Assembly (NCBI GenBank): GCA_002405475.1
Contig: DHLX01000004.1
Location: 21,008-85,007 of the forward strand
Origin: Burkholderiales bacterium UBA4657
Lineage (GTDB): Bacteria; Pseudomonadota; Gammaproteobacteria; Burkholderiales; Burkholderiaceae_E
Direction of reading: 5' to 3'
Length of the DNA: 64,000 nt
Under the pieces are notes generated by a model, which worked only from the letters and a program-made list of their open reading frames with translations, was not told the origin of the DNA and ran no database searches. A program made the translations under genes and the position numbers. Positions 33,050-42,105 of the stretch are shown here, piece after piece (position 1 is the first letter of the stretch; every line of letters starts with the position of its first letter).

Positions 33050-34057
33050 TCAGCGCCAGTCAGTAGGAATACCTGATGCAGCAGAGCTATTCTTATCGCC
33101 TGACTTGCCACGACCTGAAAAGTGCTGGTAAATTTTTTTCAGCAAGCCTGTACTTTCTTGGCGACGTGGTTCTTCCAACAATAACTTCTGAACTGCAAAT
33201 ACACTTTGTGGACGCTGGTCTGCCTCCATTTTCAGGCACCATTCAATCAATTGCAACAATTCTGAAGAATAGTGGGCGCGGTGCTGCTTCAGGGCGGAAG
33301 TTATTTTATCGCTTTCCTTGCGCGCATCCGCTGGCTGCGGTGGCGTACCGGAGATACAGGCGAACATAGCAGCACCAACGCTGTAAATATCGGTCCAGGG
33401 TCCCAATGTAGTCGACTTGGAATGCAGCTCAGGGGCCGCAAATCCTGGGGTATACATGGGGTATAACTTTTCATCCTCACGATGCAAAGTCTGGCGCGCA
33501 GCACCAAAATCAAGCAGCAAGGGAGTGGCATCTGATAGCAAATAAATATTCGCTGGTTTGATATCCAGATGCAATAATTTGTTGGCGTGAACTTCGCGCA
33601 AGCCATTGAGCACTTGGGAAAAGATGTTACGTATCGTGGTTTCTCCCATGATGTAGTCGCGTCCCGGGCTGTCACGTCGACGCAAAATCAGCTCCTGCAG
33701 CGAACGCCCAGCTTCATACTTCATCACCATGTAGACGGTACCATTGGCGCGAAAAAAATTCAGAACTCTGACCACATTGGGGTGCAGGATCTTCGCCAAC
33801 GCCCGGCCTTCTTCAAAAAAGCATTTAAGCCCAACACGAAAAGTTGCCAGATTCTGGGGAACGATAGACGGTTCCAATTCGCCCTCACGCCTGACTACCA
33901 GCGTGCTGGGAAGGTACTCTTTGATGGCTACAGGCGTATTGTCCTCGTCCAGCGCCAAATAAACGATCGAAAAACCGCCAGAGGAGAGCTTCTTTACGAT
34001 ACGATAGCCTCCAATAACGAGACCTGACGGTAAAGAAGCGTTTTGTTGTGATGACAT
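33050..34057 (-). CDS. Hanks-type serine/threonine protein kinase
   Basis: A 335-residue soluble eukaryotic-like kinase. The Gly-rich loop is LSSGGFSIVYLA (about 24-35), Lys46 is in VAIKEYLP, the catalytic loop HLDIKPAN is at 163-170 with Asp165, and DFG is at 183-185. The Arg before the catalytic Asp is replaced by Leu (a non-RD kinase), which usually means that activation-loop phosphorylation is not needed. The C-terminal end is basic and has no sensor domain or membrane helix. It is divergent from yicC and heads a kinase-phosphatase pair. Confidence 0.9.
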   Translation of the reverse strand: MSSQQNASLPSGLVIGGYRIVKKLSSGGFSIVYLALDEDNTPVAIKEYLPSTLVVRREGELEPSIVPQNLATFRVGLKCFFEEGRALAKILHPNVVRVLNFFRANGTVYMVMKYEAGRSLQELILRRRDSPGRDYIMGETTIRNIFSQVLNGLREVHANKLLHLDIKPANIYLLSDATPLLLDFGAARQTLHREDEKLYPMYTPGFAAPELHSKSTTLGPWTDIYSVGAAMFACISGTPPQPADARKESDKITSALKQHRAHYSSELLQLIEWCLKMEADQRPQSVFAVQKLLLEEPRRQESTGLLKKIYQHFSGRGKSGDKNSSAASGIPTDWR

Positions 34058-34148
34058 TGAATTGAGGGCTGTAAAATGGATTCGTACCTAGATTGTAAAT
34101 AAAGTTCTGCCTATGCATGCAAATTCTGTTCGACAAACTTGCTTCAGT

Positions 34149-35048
34149 ATGACGGGTTTTGCCCGTTCTCAGTGTGAATTCGGGGGCGGCGCCCTGGTTC
34201 TTGAACTACGCAGTGTTAACTCACGTTTTCTGGATCTAAGCCTTCGTCTGCCCGACGAATTACGTGGTTTTGAGTCGGTATTGCGAGAAAAAATCAGCGC
34301 TTTTGTGCTGCGCGGCAAAGTAGAATGCCGCCTGACCCTGCAGCATAAACAGCAAAGCAGCTTAACCCAGGTTTTACCAGAGGAATCGGTACTGGCACGG
34401 CTACATCAATGGCAGACACGCATACGTGAATTACACCCCGATGCGGCTCCGTTGAGCGTTGCAGACCTGTTACGCTGGCCCGGGGTGCTGGCAGAAACCG
34501 AAACCGACTTTCAGGAACTGTCAGCGGCGCTGTTGCGGTGTCTTGAAGAATGTCTGAAACAGTTCCAGGACACCCGCCAGCGCGAAGGTCAAAAGCTGGC
34601 TTCGGTTTTACAAGACCGTTGCACGGCAGTCACAAATTTGGTTCGAGGGCTTCAGCCTAAACTGCCTGCCCTGCGCGAAACCTACCAGAAAAAGGCTTTG
34701 GAAAAACTGTCCGAGGCGCTGGGCGTGGTGGCTCCACATGGGGTCAGCGCCATGAGCAAAGATGAAATTGCCCAGCGTTTATCAACCGAAGTGGCCATGT
34801 ATGTTCTGCGCGCTGATGTCGACGAAGAAATTGAGCGACTCATGACCCACGTAAAAGAAGTTCAGCGCGTGCTAAGCCAGCCCGGTTCTGGTGGCATTGG
34901 CAAACGACTCGATTTTTTGATGCAAGAATTGCATAGGGAAGCCAATACCCTGGGAAGCAAGTCCTTGACACTGGAAATGTCTAATGCCTCTCTGGAACTG
35001 AAAGTATTGATCGAACAAATGCGTGAGCAGGTACAGAATATCGAATGA
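34149..35048 (+). CDS. yicC: YicC family endoribonuclease-like protein
   Basis: The family opens with SMTGFAR, and the 299-residue form here begins at that Met; an in-frame ATG 12 codons earlier (34113) is possible, and neither has a strong ribosome site. Conserved segments are LELRSVNSRFLDLSLRLP, GKVECRLTL and the C-terminal GGIGKRLDFLMQELHREANT, with TLGSKS. E. coli YicC has reported RNase activity and affects small RNA turnover. It overlaps gmk by four bases, the usual proteobacterial yicC-gmk order. Confidence 0.93.
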   Translation: MTGFARSQCEFGGGALVLELRSVNSRFLDLSLRLPDELRGFESVLREKISAFVLRGKVECRLTLQHKQQSSLTQVLPEESVLARLHQWQTRIRELHPDAAPLSVADLLRWPGVLAETETDFQELSAALLRCLEECLKQFQDTRQREGQKLASVLQDRCTAVTNLVRGLQPKLPALRETYQKKALEKLSEALGVVAPHGVSAMSKDEIAQRLSTEVAMYVLRADVDEEIERLMTHVKEVQRVLSQPGSGGIGKRLDFLMQELHREANTLGSKSLTLEMSNASLELKVLIEQMREQVQNIE

Positions 35049-35716
35049 AATCTTTTCCCTATCCCAGATCCGGCTTTGCCGGTAGCCTGTTAATGGTGGT
35101 GGCTCCCAGCGGCGCCGGAAAGTCATCGCTGGTCAAAGCTTTGCTACAAAAAATTGACCAGATAGAACTGTCAATTTCCTACACGACACGCAGCCCCAGA
35201 TCAGGGGAACAACATGGTCGCGAGTATCACTTTGTAAACCTGACAGAATTTCAGCGCATGGAACAGGCAGGAGAATTTCTGGAACATGCTGAGGTTCACG
35301 GTAACCGCTATGGCACATCGCGCGCCTGGATTGAACAGCGATTGGGCCAAGGTGTCGATGTTCTGCTGGAAATCGACTGGCAGGGCGCACAACAGGTCAG
35401 GGAACGGTTTGCCGACGACCCGAGGGTTGGAATAACGGGCATTTTTATTCTTCCTCCCTCTTTTGAAACCCTGGAAGAACGTCTGCGTAATCGTGGCCAG
35501 GACTCTGAACCCATCATTTCACGCCGTCTGCTTGCCGCAGGGAGTGAAATCGCACATGCACCGGAATTTGAGCATGTTATTATTAACCAGGATTTTGACT
35601 CGGCTCTGGACGATCTGGTCAGTATAGTGAGAGCCGCCCGTACCCGTTATTCTGCCCAGCATGCCCGTCATCGGCGTTTGTTCGCCCAACTGGGTCTGGG
35701 AGGTGAAAACAGTTAA
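35045..35716 (+). CDS. gmk: Guanylate kinase
   Basis: Phosphorylates GMP to GDP. The 223 residues include the P-loop APSGAGKSS at about 20-28, the GMP-binding SISYTTRSPRSGEQHGREY, and DVLLEIDWQGAQQVR. Slightly longer than the usual 205-210 because of a 12-residue N-terminal lead (MKSFPYPRSGFAG) and a short tail. Followed by rpoZ and spoT, the well-known gmk-rpoZ-spoT order. Confidence 0.96.
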   Translation: MKSFPYPRSGFAGSLLMVVAPSGAGKSSLVKALLQKIDQIELSISYTTRSPRSGEQHGREYHFVNLTEFQRMEQAGEFLEHAEVHGNRYGTSRAWIEQRLGQGVDVLLEIDWQGAQQVRERFADDPRVGITGIFILPPSFETLEERLRNRGQDSEPIISRRLLAAGSEIAHAPEFEHVIINQDFDSALDDLVSIVRAARTRYSAQHARHRRLFAQLGLGGENS

Positions 35717-35733
35717 TTCATGGAGTTACCCTG

Positions 35734-35937
35734 ATGGCACGTATTACCGTAGAAGATTGTCTGAAACTGATCCCGAATCGTTTCCAGCTGACTTTGGCAG
35801 CAACCTATCGCGCCCGTCAACTGGCTCAAGGTCATACCCCAAAGATTGAATCCAAGGATAAGGCTACTGTTACCGCACTGCGTGAGATAGCAGCTGGTAA
35901 AGTAGGCCTGGAAATGTTGAAAAAGGTTCCAACCTGA
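35734..35937 (+). CDS. rpoZ: RNA polymerase omega subunit
   Basis: A 67-residue omega subunit that helps assemble RNA polymerase around the beta-prime subunit. MARITVEDCLKLIPNRFQLT with the conserved ATYRARQLAQG is unmistakable. Lies 17 bases after gmk and four bases before spoT. Its role in ppGpp binding to polymerase fits the neighbour. Confidence 0.97.
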   Translation: MARITVEDCLKLIPNRFQLTLAATYRARQLAQGHTPKIESKDKATVTALREIAAGKVGLEMLKKVPT

Positions 35938-35941
35938 ATTC

Positions 35942-38329
35942 ATGAGCTCCGAGCGGCGCAGCCCCACAGCCTCCTCCGCCGCGACGGCATTGCCAGATGC
36001 TTTAGCTGGACATTTATCGATCACACAGCAACTATCACAGGCACTGGCAAACTCCTCATCGCCGGTTCATACTCGTGACAATAATCTTGACCGTGGACTT
36101 GGCACCGACATAGAAAAACCGGCAAAAAAAAAATTGCTGCGCTCATTGGGTCATATATCGGCACCGGCCGGCCTGGGTCATGCACAAGTTGTACCGCATC
36201 AATCTGATGTCCCGAGTTTTGCCGCTTTACTGCCCGCATTAAACCAGTATCTGAATGAAGCCGAAATTGCACGTATTCGCGAAGCCTATAAATTTTCAGA
36301 TGACGCTCACCTCGGTCAGTTTCGTGCTTCCGGTGAACCCTATATTTCTCACCCCCTGGCAGTAACCGAAATTTGTGCCGGCTGGAATCTTGATGCCCAG
36401 GCACTATGCGCTGCCTTGCTGCATGATGTTATTGAAGACCAGGGAATCGCCAAGGAAAACCTGGTCGAACAGTTTGGTGCCACCGTAGCAGAACTGGTCG
36501 ATGGTCTATCCAAGCTAGACAAAATTGAATCCCAGACGCTAGAAGACGCAGAAGCGGAAAATTTTCGCAAAATCGTCCTGGCCATGAGCCGCGATGTACG
36601 GGTCATCCTGGTCAAACTGGCAGATCGACTCCACAACATGCGCACCCTGGCCGGACTTTCGGGGCAAAAACGCGTGCGTATTGCCCGGGAAACCCTGGAT
36701 ATCTATGCGCCCATTGCCCATCGACTGGGATTGAATCTGGTGTACCGGGAATTACAGGATCTAAGCTTTTCGCACTTGCACCCAATGCGTTATGCGGTGC
36801 TTAAACGCGCGGTACAGGCGGCACGGGGTAACCGGCGTGAGTCGGTAGACCGGATTGAAGAAGATCTGAAACAGGCTTTGCTCAATGTGGGTTTACAAGC
36901 CCAAGTATATTCACGCGAAAAAAGCCTGTATGGCATTTACCGCAAGATGCAGCGCAAGCATCTGTCATTCTCACAAGTGCTGGATGTCCAGGGCTACCGT
37001 ATCGTAGTTGAAACCCATACCCAGTGCTATGTGGCTTTAGGTGCACTGCATGCACTCTACAAACCCGTACCAGGAAAATTCCAGGACTTTATTGCCATCC
37101 CGAAAATCAATAACTATCAGTCGCTGCACACCACTTTGATCGGCCCTTACGGCATGCCGGTTGAATTTCAAATTCGTACAGAGGCCATGCACCGGGTTGC
37201 AGAAAACGGTGTCGCTGCACACTGGCTGTATAAAGCAGATGACGCCAGTCTGAATGATTTACAAAAGCGTACGCATAGCTGGTTGCAGTCCTTGCTGGAC
37301 GTACAACAACAGTCCGGTGACGCCTCCGAATTTCTGGAACACGTCAAAATCGACCTGTTTCCTGATGCAGTTTATGTCTTCACACCGAAATCCAAGATTG
37401 TCTCCTTGCCCAGAGGGGCTACCAGTATCGACTTCGCTTACCAGATACACACCCAGGTCGGTAATCAGGCGGTAGCCGTACGCATCAATGGTGTCAATGC
37501 CCCATTACGTACCGAGCTGAAGAGTGGTGATGTGGTCGAGATCGTGACTTCATCAGGATCAAAACCCAATCCGGCCTGGCTCGGCTTCGTCCGCACCGCC
37601 AAGGCGCGCTTTGAAATCCGTCACGCATTACGTACTTCGAACCTGCCAGAAGCCATTGCGCTGGGAAAACGTCTTTTAACCCAGGCTTTTGGCGCGCTGG
37701 AAGGCTCCATCGACAACCTGTCGGACGAAGATTGGAAACAATTGGCCGAGGCGCACGGTGTAAAAGACCATGATACCTTGCTCGCCGATATTGGCTTAGG
37801 CAGACGACTGGCTCCGGTGATTGCCCGGCGCGCATTTGCTGACTATGAAGCCGCCACTCATACCCATTCCCCGACCTACTCGCATATTGTCATCAGCGGT
37901 AACGAGGGTTCAGCCGTGCAATGCGCCTCCTGTTGCCAGCCTATTCCGGGCGACAATATCATCGGTCAGATGCGTAAGGGACATGGGTTGATGCTGCATC
38001 AGGCTGACTGCGCCGTTGCCTTGAAGCAAAGAGCCAAAGATCCGGATCGCTGGATCGAAGACATCAGCTGGGCCGACCGCACGAGTCGATCCTTTGAAAC
38101 CAGCATCGCCGTAACGGCCAAAAATCAGCGCGGTGCCCTGGGTAGAATTGCGGCCGAAATTGCCAGTAGCGATGTCAACATTATCAAAGTCGATACCACG
38201 GATGCCGAGGATTCAAGCCTGGTCGAGGATGTTTTTGTTGTCCAGGTGACTGACCGCAACCATCTGGCTGCACTGATCCGTAACTTACGTCACGTTCCTG
38301 ATGTGGTTCGGGTTAGTCGTAACCGATAA
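35942..38329 (+). CDS. spoT: Bifunctional (p)ppGpp synthetase/hydrolase
   Basis: A 795-residue long RSH enzyme. An N-terminal extension of about 90 residues, Ser/Ala/Pro-rich and low in order, precedes the HD hydrolase domain, where HD161-162 (LLHDVIEDQG) supports active hydrolysis. The synthetase domain follows (PGKFQDFIAIPKINNYQSLH; VEFQIRTEAMHRVAENGVAAHW), then TGS (about 435-495) and ACT (about 715-795). Both catalytic motifs look intact, so it is SpoT-like, not a RelA. Final gene of the gmk-rpoZ-spoT run, convergent with greB. Confidence 0.95.
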   Translation: MSSERRSPTASSAATALPDALAGHLSITQQLSQALANSSSPVHTRDNNLDRGLGTDIEKPAKKKLLRSLGHISAPAGLGHAQVVPHQSDVPSFAALLPALNQYLNEAEIARIREAYKFSDDAHLGQFRASGEPYISHPLAVTEICAGWNLDAQALCAALLHDVIEDQGIAKENLVEQFGATVAELVDGLSKLDKIESQTLEDAEAENFRKIVLAMSRDVRVILVKLADRLHNMRTLAGLSGQKRVRIARETLDIYAPIAHRLGLNLVYRELQDLSFSHLHPMRYAVLKRAVQAARGNRRESVDRIEEDLKQALLNVGLQAQVYSREKSLYGIYRKMQRKHLSFSQVLDVQGYRIVVETHTQCYVALGALHALYKPVPGKFQDFIAIPKINNYQSLHTTLIGPYGMPVEFQIRTEAMHRVAENGVAAHWLYKADDASLNDLQKRTHSWLQSLLDVQQQSGDASEFLEHVKIDLFPDAVYVFTPKSKIVSLPRGATSIDFAYQIHTQVGNQAVAVRINGVNAPLRTELKSGDVVEIVTSSGSKPNPAWLGFVRTAKARFEIRHALRTSNLPEAIALGKRLLTQAFGALEGSIDNLSDEDWKQLAEAHGVKDHDTLLADIGLGRRLAPVIARRAFADYEAATHTHSPTYSHIVISGNEGSAVQCASCCQPIPGDNIIGQMRKGHGLMLHQADCAVALKQRAKDPDRWIEDISWADRTSRSFETSIAVTAKNQRGALGRIAAEIASSDVNIIKVDTTDAEDSSLVEDVFVVQVTDRNHLAALIRNLRHVPDVVRVSRNR

Positions 38330-38335
38330 TCCTGT

Positions 38336-38893
38336 TTAGTCGATAGCGTGATAAGCTACGCTCAAAATCTCGAGTGAGTAATTGCCCTGGGGCAGACGCA
38401 ATAAAACGCTGTCGCCTTCCCTTGCCTTCAACAGCGCTCTGGCCACCGGCGATATCCAGCTCACAAAACCTCGCCCAGGGTCAACTTCATCCATGCCCAC
38501 AATGGTAATGGTCTGCTCGGTTCCATCGGGTTCGGCATAAGTCACCGTGGCGCCAAAAAAAATCTGGTCGGTCGCTTCACGCTGGCCGGGGTCAACAATT
38601 TCTGCCTGATCCAGTCTTTTTGTCAAAAAACGGATGCGACGATCAATTTCGCGCAAGCGTTTTTTTCCATATAAATAATCGCCATTCTCTGAACGATCGC
38701 CATTGCTGGCGGCCCAAGACACTATCCTGACCACTTCCGGCCGCTCGGTATCAATTAAATGCAGCAGTTCCTGCTTCAAACGTTCATAACCGGCTGGGGT
38801 CATGTAATTTTTACTACCTACGGGCAAGGTTTGCTCCGCCGGCAGGATTTCATCCGTCGATAATTCGGCTTCTTTAGTAAAGGCTTTGCTCAT
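38336..38893 (-). CDS. greB: Transcription elongation factor GreB
   Basis: Cleavage-stimulating factor that rescues backtracked RNA polymerase. The 185-residue protein has the N-terminal coiled-coil with the acidic tip (ASNGDRSENGDYLYGKKRLR) and the C-terminal FKBP-like domain. It is GreB rather than GreA because of the GKKRLREIDRRIRFL basic patch and the length. A lead of about 30 residues before MTPAGYERL is longer than in E. coli. Only six bases separate it from the spoT stop. Confidence 0.93.
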   Translation of the reverse strand: MSKAFTKEAELSTDEILPAEQTLPVGSKNYMTPAGYERLKQELLHLIDTERPEVVRIVSWAASNGDRSENGDYLYGKKRLREIDRRIRFLTKRLDQAEIVDPGQREATDQIFFGATVTYAEPDGTEQTITIVGMDEVDPGRGFVSWISPVARALLKAREGDSVLLRLPQGNYSLEILSVAYHAID

Positions 38894-38948
38894 GACCGCT
38901 AGTTTAGCGTCACTGCCTAACTTGCTTGAATATCGGGGAAAGGCTGGC

Positions 38949-39272
38949 TCAGACCTGCATGTTCATAATGTCAGAATAAGCTTGAACCAGACGGTTGCGC
39001 ACCTGCAAAGCTGACTGAAAAGCGATCTGGGATTTTTGCATCGCTACCATGGTCTGCTCCAGGCTCACATTCGGGTCTTCCATCTGAAAACGGCGCTGCA
39101 ATTGCGAGGATTGAGCCTGCAAGTTACTGACATTATTCAGAGCCTGAGTAATAACCTTGGAAAAATCACCTTGCGGCGTCGCACCACCTGCTCCTGGTAC
39201 TCCTTTTTTTAGTCCAGAAGCTGACTGCAACTGCGACAGCACATTGTCAACCGAACCCAGCGAATTCATCAC
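38949..39272 (-). CDS. fliE: Flagellar hook-basal body protein FliE
   Basis: A 107-residue basal-body component that joins the MS ring to the rod. The C-terminal signature VSLEQTMVAMQKSQIAFQSA followed by LQVRNRLVQAYSDIMNMQV is complete. The N-terminal part is Gly/Ala/Ser-rich. It is transcribed away from fliF, as in many betaproteobacteria, and follows greB in reverse order on the same strand. Confidence 0.94.
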   Translation of the reverse strand: MMNSLGSVDNVLSQLQSASGLKKGVPGAGGATPQGDFSKVITQALNNVSNLQAQSSQLQRRFQMEDPNVSLEQTMVAMQKSQIAFQSALQVRNRLVQAYSDIMNMQV

Positions 39273-39348
39273 GCCCTCCTGTACCCGATACCACGATTAG
39301 CACTGTAGCGGGCGCTTGAAGGGAACGGTACCTTGAAAAAGCAGGCAT

Positions 39349-39371
39349 AGACCCGCTTAATCGGGTCTTTT
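39349..39371. repeat. Inverted repeat in the fliE-fliF divergent region
   Basis: AGACCCG (39349-39355) and CGGGTCT (39362-39368) flank a six-base loop, followed on the plus strand by TTT. The shape looks like a terminator, but no plus-strand transcript is known to need one here. It may instead be an operator between two flagellar promoters. Confidence 0.4.
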
Positions 39372-39458
39372 AAATCGACTGGGGTCAGCACAATTCCATC
39401 TATACGAATGCTTTTCGGCTATTGAGATAAAAACTTTAGGGTTGATTGAGGAAAAAAA

Positions 39459-41114
39459 ATGGCTGATGGAATGGTAGTAGCAAGAGAATCGAACGCTGGC
39501 ATGCCACAGGCAAGTATCAATCGCCTGACAGCCATGCCACCTAAAACTCTAGCCGCACTGGGTCTGGGTGTTGCTGCAATTATTGCCGTTTTGGCTGCCG
39601 CCATGCTCTGGAGCAGTAAGCCGGATTATCGAGTATTGTTTTCAGGTGTCGGCGACAAGGATGGTGGCGCCATAGTCGCTGCTCTCACACAGATGAATAT
39701 TCCCTATCAGCTGGAAGGTGGAAGTACCATCTTAGTCCCTGCCAATAAGGTCCACGACGCACGCTTCAAGCTGGCAGCTCAGGGCTTACCTAAAGGCGGT
39801 ATTGTGGGGCTGGAACTCATGGAAAATCAGAAGCTGGGGGCTACCCAATTCCAGGAGCAGGTCAATTTCCAGCGAGGGCTAGAAGGGGAACTGGCGCGTT
39901 CGATCCAAACGATTAGCGCAGTGCAGAGTGCGCGGGTGCATCTGGCCATTCCCAAACCCTCAGTATTTCTGCGTGACGAACAAAAGCCCACTGCCTCGGT
40001 CATGGTGCAGTTATATGGAGGTCGTGCACTTGATGCGGCACAAATTGCCGGTATCCGACATCTGGTCTCGTCTAGCGTACCTAATCTGCCGGTTCGCTCG
40101 GTATCAGTGGTGGACCAGAATGGCGTACTGCTGTCAGGCTCGGAGTCTGACTCAAGTACCGGTCTGGATGCGGCACAACTGGACTACGTCAGAAAAGTGG
40201 AGCAGCAAACCAGTCAGCGTATTGCCAGCATCCTTGATCCCATCGTCGGTGCTAACAATTACCGGGTTCAAGTCAATGCTGATATTGATTTCACCCAGAC
40301 TGAATCGACGGCTGAAACTTTCAAGCCCAATCAGGATCCGGCACAAGCGGTACTACGCAGTCAACAAATTAGCGAAAATACCAGCCGCGACGGAGCTGGC
40401 AACGGTGGTGTACCCGGCGCCCTCACGAACCAACCGGCAGCAGCACCTACGGCTCCGATAGGCGCTACTAATGCCAACGCCTCAGCCAGTAATAGCTCAG
40501 GCACTGCCGGAACCGTAGAATCGCGACGCGAGACTATTGCCAACTACGAGGTCGACAAAACAACCCGTTTCACACGCAATGCTACCGGCACTATAAGACG
40601 TCTTAGTGCAGCAGTCGTTGTTAATCACCGGGTTCAACGTGAGGGCACAGAAGTCACCACGACTCCGTTATCACAGCAGGAACTGGAACAAATCAATGCT
40701 CTGGTACGTGAAGCCATGGGCTTTAATCAGCAAAGAGGTGATTCGCTCAATGTCTCAAATGTGCCCTTTAGCACACCCGATCTGGCGAAACTGGAGGATA
40801 GTCCGTTATGGAAGGATCCGGCTGCCATATCAATCGCCAGACAGGCTGCAATTTATCTGGGTCTGTTGATCCTGCTGCTTATAGTCATCAACAAGGTGAT
40901 CAAGCCTGCGATTCAAGCCATGAATAATCCTCCTGCCTTAAATACGACACCGCAACTATTGACCAGTGTTGGGCCAGATGAATCTGAACAGCGTGCCTTG
41001 CCCAAACTGGCCAATCAAAATGAATCTCGCTTGAATCAGGTTCGTGCAATGGCGCAACAAGACCCGCGAGCAGTCGCTGAAGTCGTCAAACAATGGGTAG
41101 GAAAAAATGAATGA
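39459..41114 (+). CDS. fliF: Flagellar MS-ring protein FliF
   Basis: Forms the membrane ring that carries the C-ring and export gate. The 551 residues have the first membrane helix at about 34-54, the ring-building motif DYRVLFSGVGDKDGGAIV, EQVNFQRGLEGELARSIQT, the second helix at about 455-475 (IYLGLLILLLIVINKVI) and a FliG-binding tail. The loop between about 305 and 355 is Ala/Thr/Asn-rich, more variable than in E. coli. Overlaps fliG by eight bases. Confidence 0.96.
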   Translation: MADGMVVARESNAGMPQASINRLTAMPPKTLAALGLGVAAIIAVLAAAMLWSSKPDYRVLFSGVGDKDGGAIVAALTQMNIPYQLEGGSTILVPANKVHDARFKLAAQGLPKGGIVGLELMENQKLGATQFQEQVNFQRGLEGELARSIQTISAVQSARVHLAIPKPSVFLRDEQKPTASVMVQLYGGRALDAAQIAGIRHLVSSSVPNLPVRSVSVVDQNGVLLSGSESDSSTGLDAAQLDYVRKVEQQTSQRIASILDPIVGANNYRVQVNADIDFTQTESTAETFKPNQDPAQAVLRSQQISENTSRDGAGNGGVPGALTNQPAAAPTAPIGATNANASASNSSGTAGTVESRRETIANYEVDKTTRFTRNATGTIRRLSAAVVVNHRVQREGTEVTTTPLSQQELEQINALVREAMGFNQQRGDSLNVSNVPFSTPDLAKLEDSPLWKDPAAISIARQAAIYLGLLILLLIVINKVIKPAIQAMNNPPALNTTPQLLTSVGPDESEQRALPKLANQNESRLNQVRAMAQQDPRAVAEVVKQWVGKNE

Positions 41115-42105
41115 CGATGGACTACATGACGCCGCGATATTACTCATGTCGATAGGCGAAGAACAGGCTGCCGAGGTATTCAAGTACCTGACGCCCAAGG
41201 AAGTACAAAAAATTGGCGAAAAAATGGCCAAACTCCAGACGGTACCCAGGGAAAAACTGGAAACCGTCCTGACCAATTTTGAGGAACGCGCGGGCGAACA
41301 GGCTTCACTGGTAGCAGATACCGATGAGTTCGTGCGGCAGGTATTACAAAAAGCCTTAGGAGAGGAAAAAGCGGCTTTTTTGATCGACCGCATTCTACAA
41401 GGCAAAGATGTCTCTGGAATCGAGGGTTTGAAATGGATGGATGCGGCAACAGTTGCCGAACTGATCCGCAACGAACATCCCCAGATCATTGCCTCGATCC
41501 TGGTACATCTGGAACGTGATCATGCCTCAGACATTCTTCAGTTCCTGACGGAAAGAACCCGGAATGATGTGATATTGCGGATAGCCACTCTTGATGGCAT
41601 ACAACCCAATGCCCTGAAGGAGTTGAATGAAGTTCTAAACAAGGTTCTGGCTGGTAGTGACAAGATTAAAAAAACCCAGTTGGGCGGGGTACGGGCAGCG
41701 GCAGAAATGCTTAACTTTTTTAATGGTACAGCTGAAGCTTCGGTGATTGAAAATGTCAAGGAGCATGACCCAGACCTGGCACAAAAGATTCTTGACGAAA
41801 TGTTTACCTTTGAGAATCTGCTTGAACTGGACGATCGTGCCATACAGCTACTACTCCGTGAAATACAGACCGAATCTTTGGTCGTGGCTCTGAAGGGAAC
41901 AGACAAGGCATTGCAAGAAAAAATCTTCAAGAATATGAGTCAGCGTGCTGCAGAAATGCTGAAAGAAGAGCTGGAAAACAAGGGGCCGGTACGGGTTTCA
42001 GAAGTCGAGGCCGAACAAAAAGAAATTCTGAAAACAGTCAGAAGACTATCGGACGAAGGTCAGATTGTTTTGGGCGGTGGAGGAGCAGAAGATGCCTTCG
42101 TTTGA
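41107..42105 (+). CDS. fliG: Flagellar motor switch protein FliG
   Basis: Rotor protein that receives torque from the stator. The 332 residues include the N-terminal FliF-binding part (DAAILLMSIGEEQAAEVFKY), the middle EHPQIIASILVHLERDHASD domain, and the C-terminal torque helix with FTFENLLELDDRAIQLLLRE. The charged ridge used by MotA is present. Overlaps fliH by 14 bases. Confidence 0.96.
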   Translation: MNDDGLHDAAILLMSIGEEQAAEVFKYLTPKEVQKIGEKMAKLQTVPREKLETVLTNFEERAGEQASLVADTDEFVRQVLQKALGEEKAAFLIDRILQGKDVSGIEGLKWMDAATVAELIRNEHPQIIASILVHLERDHASDILQFLTERTRNDVILRIATLDGIQPNALKELNEVLNKVLAGSDKIKKTQLGGVRAAAEMLNFFNGTAEASVIENVKEHDPDLAQKILDEMFTFENLLELDDRAIQLLLREIQTESLVVALKGTDKALQEKIFKNMSQRAAEMLKEELENKGPVRVSEVEAEQKEILKTVRRLSDEGQIVLGGGGAEDAFV

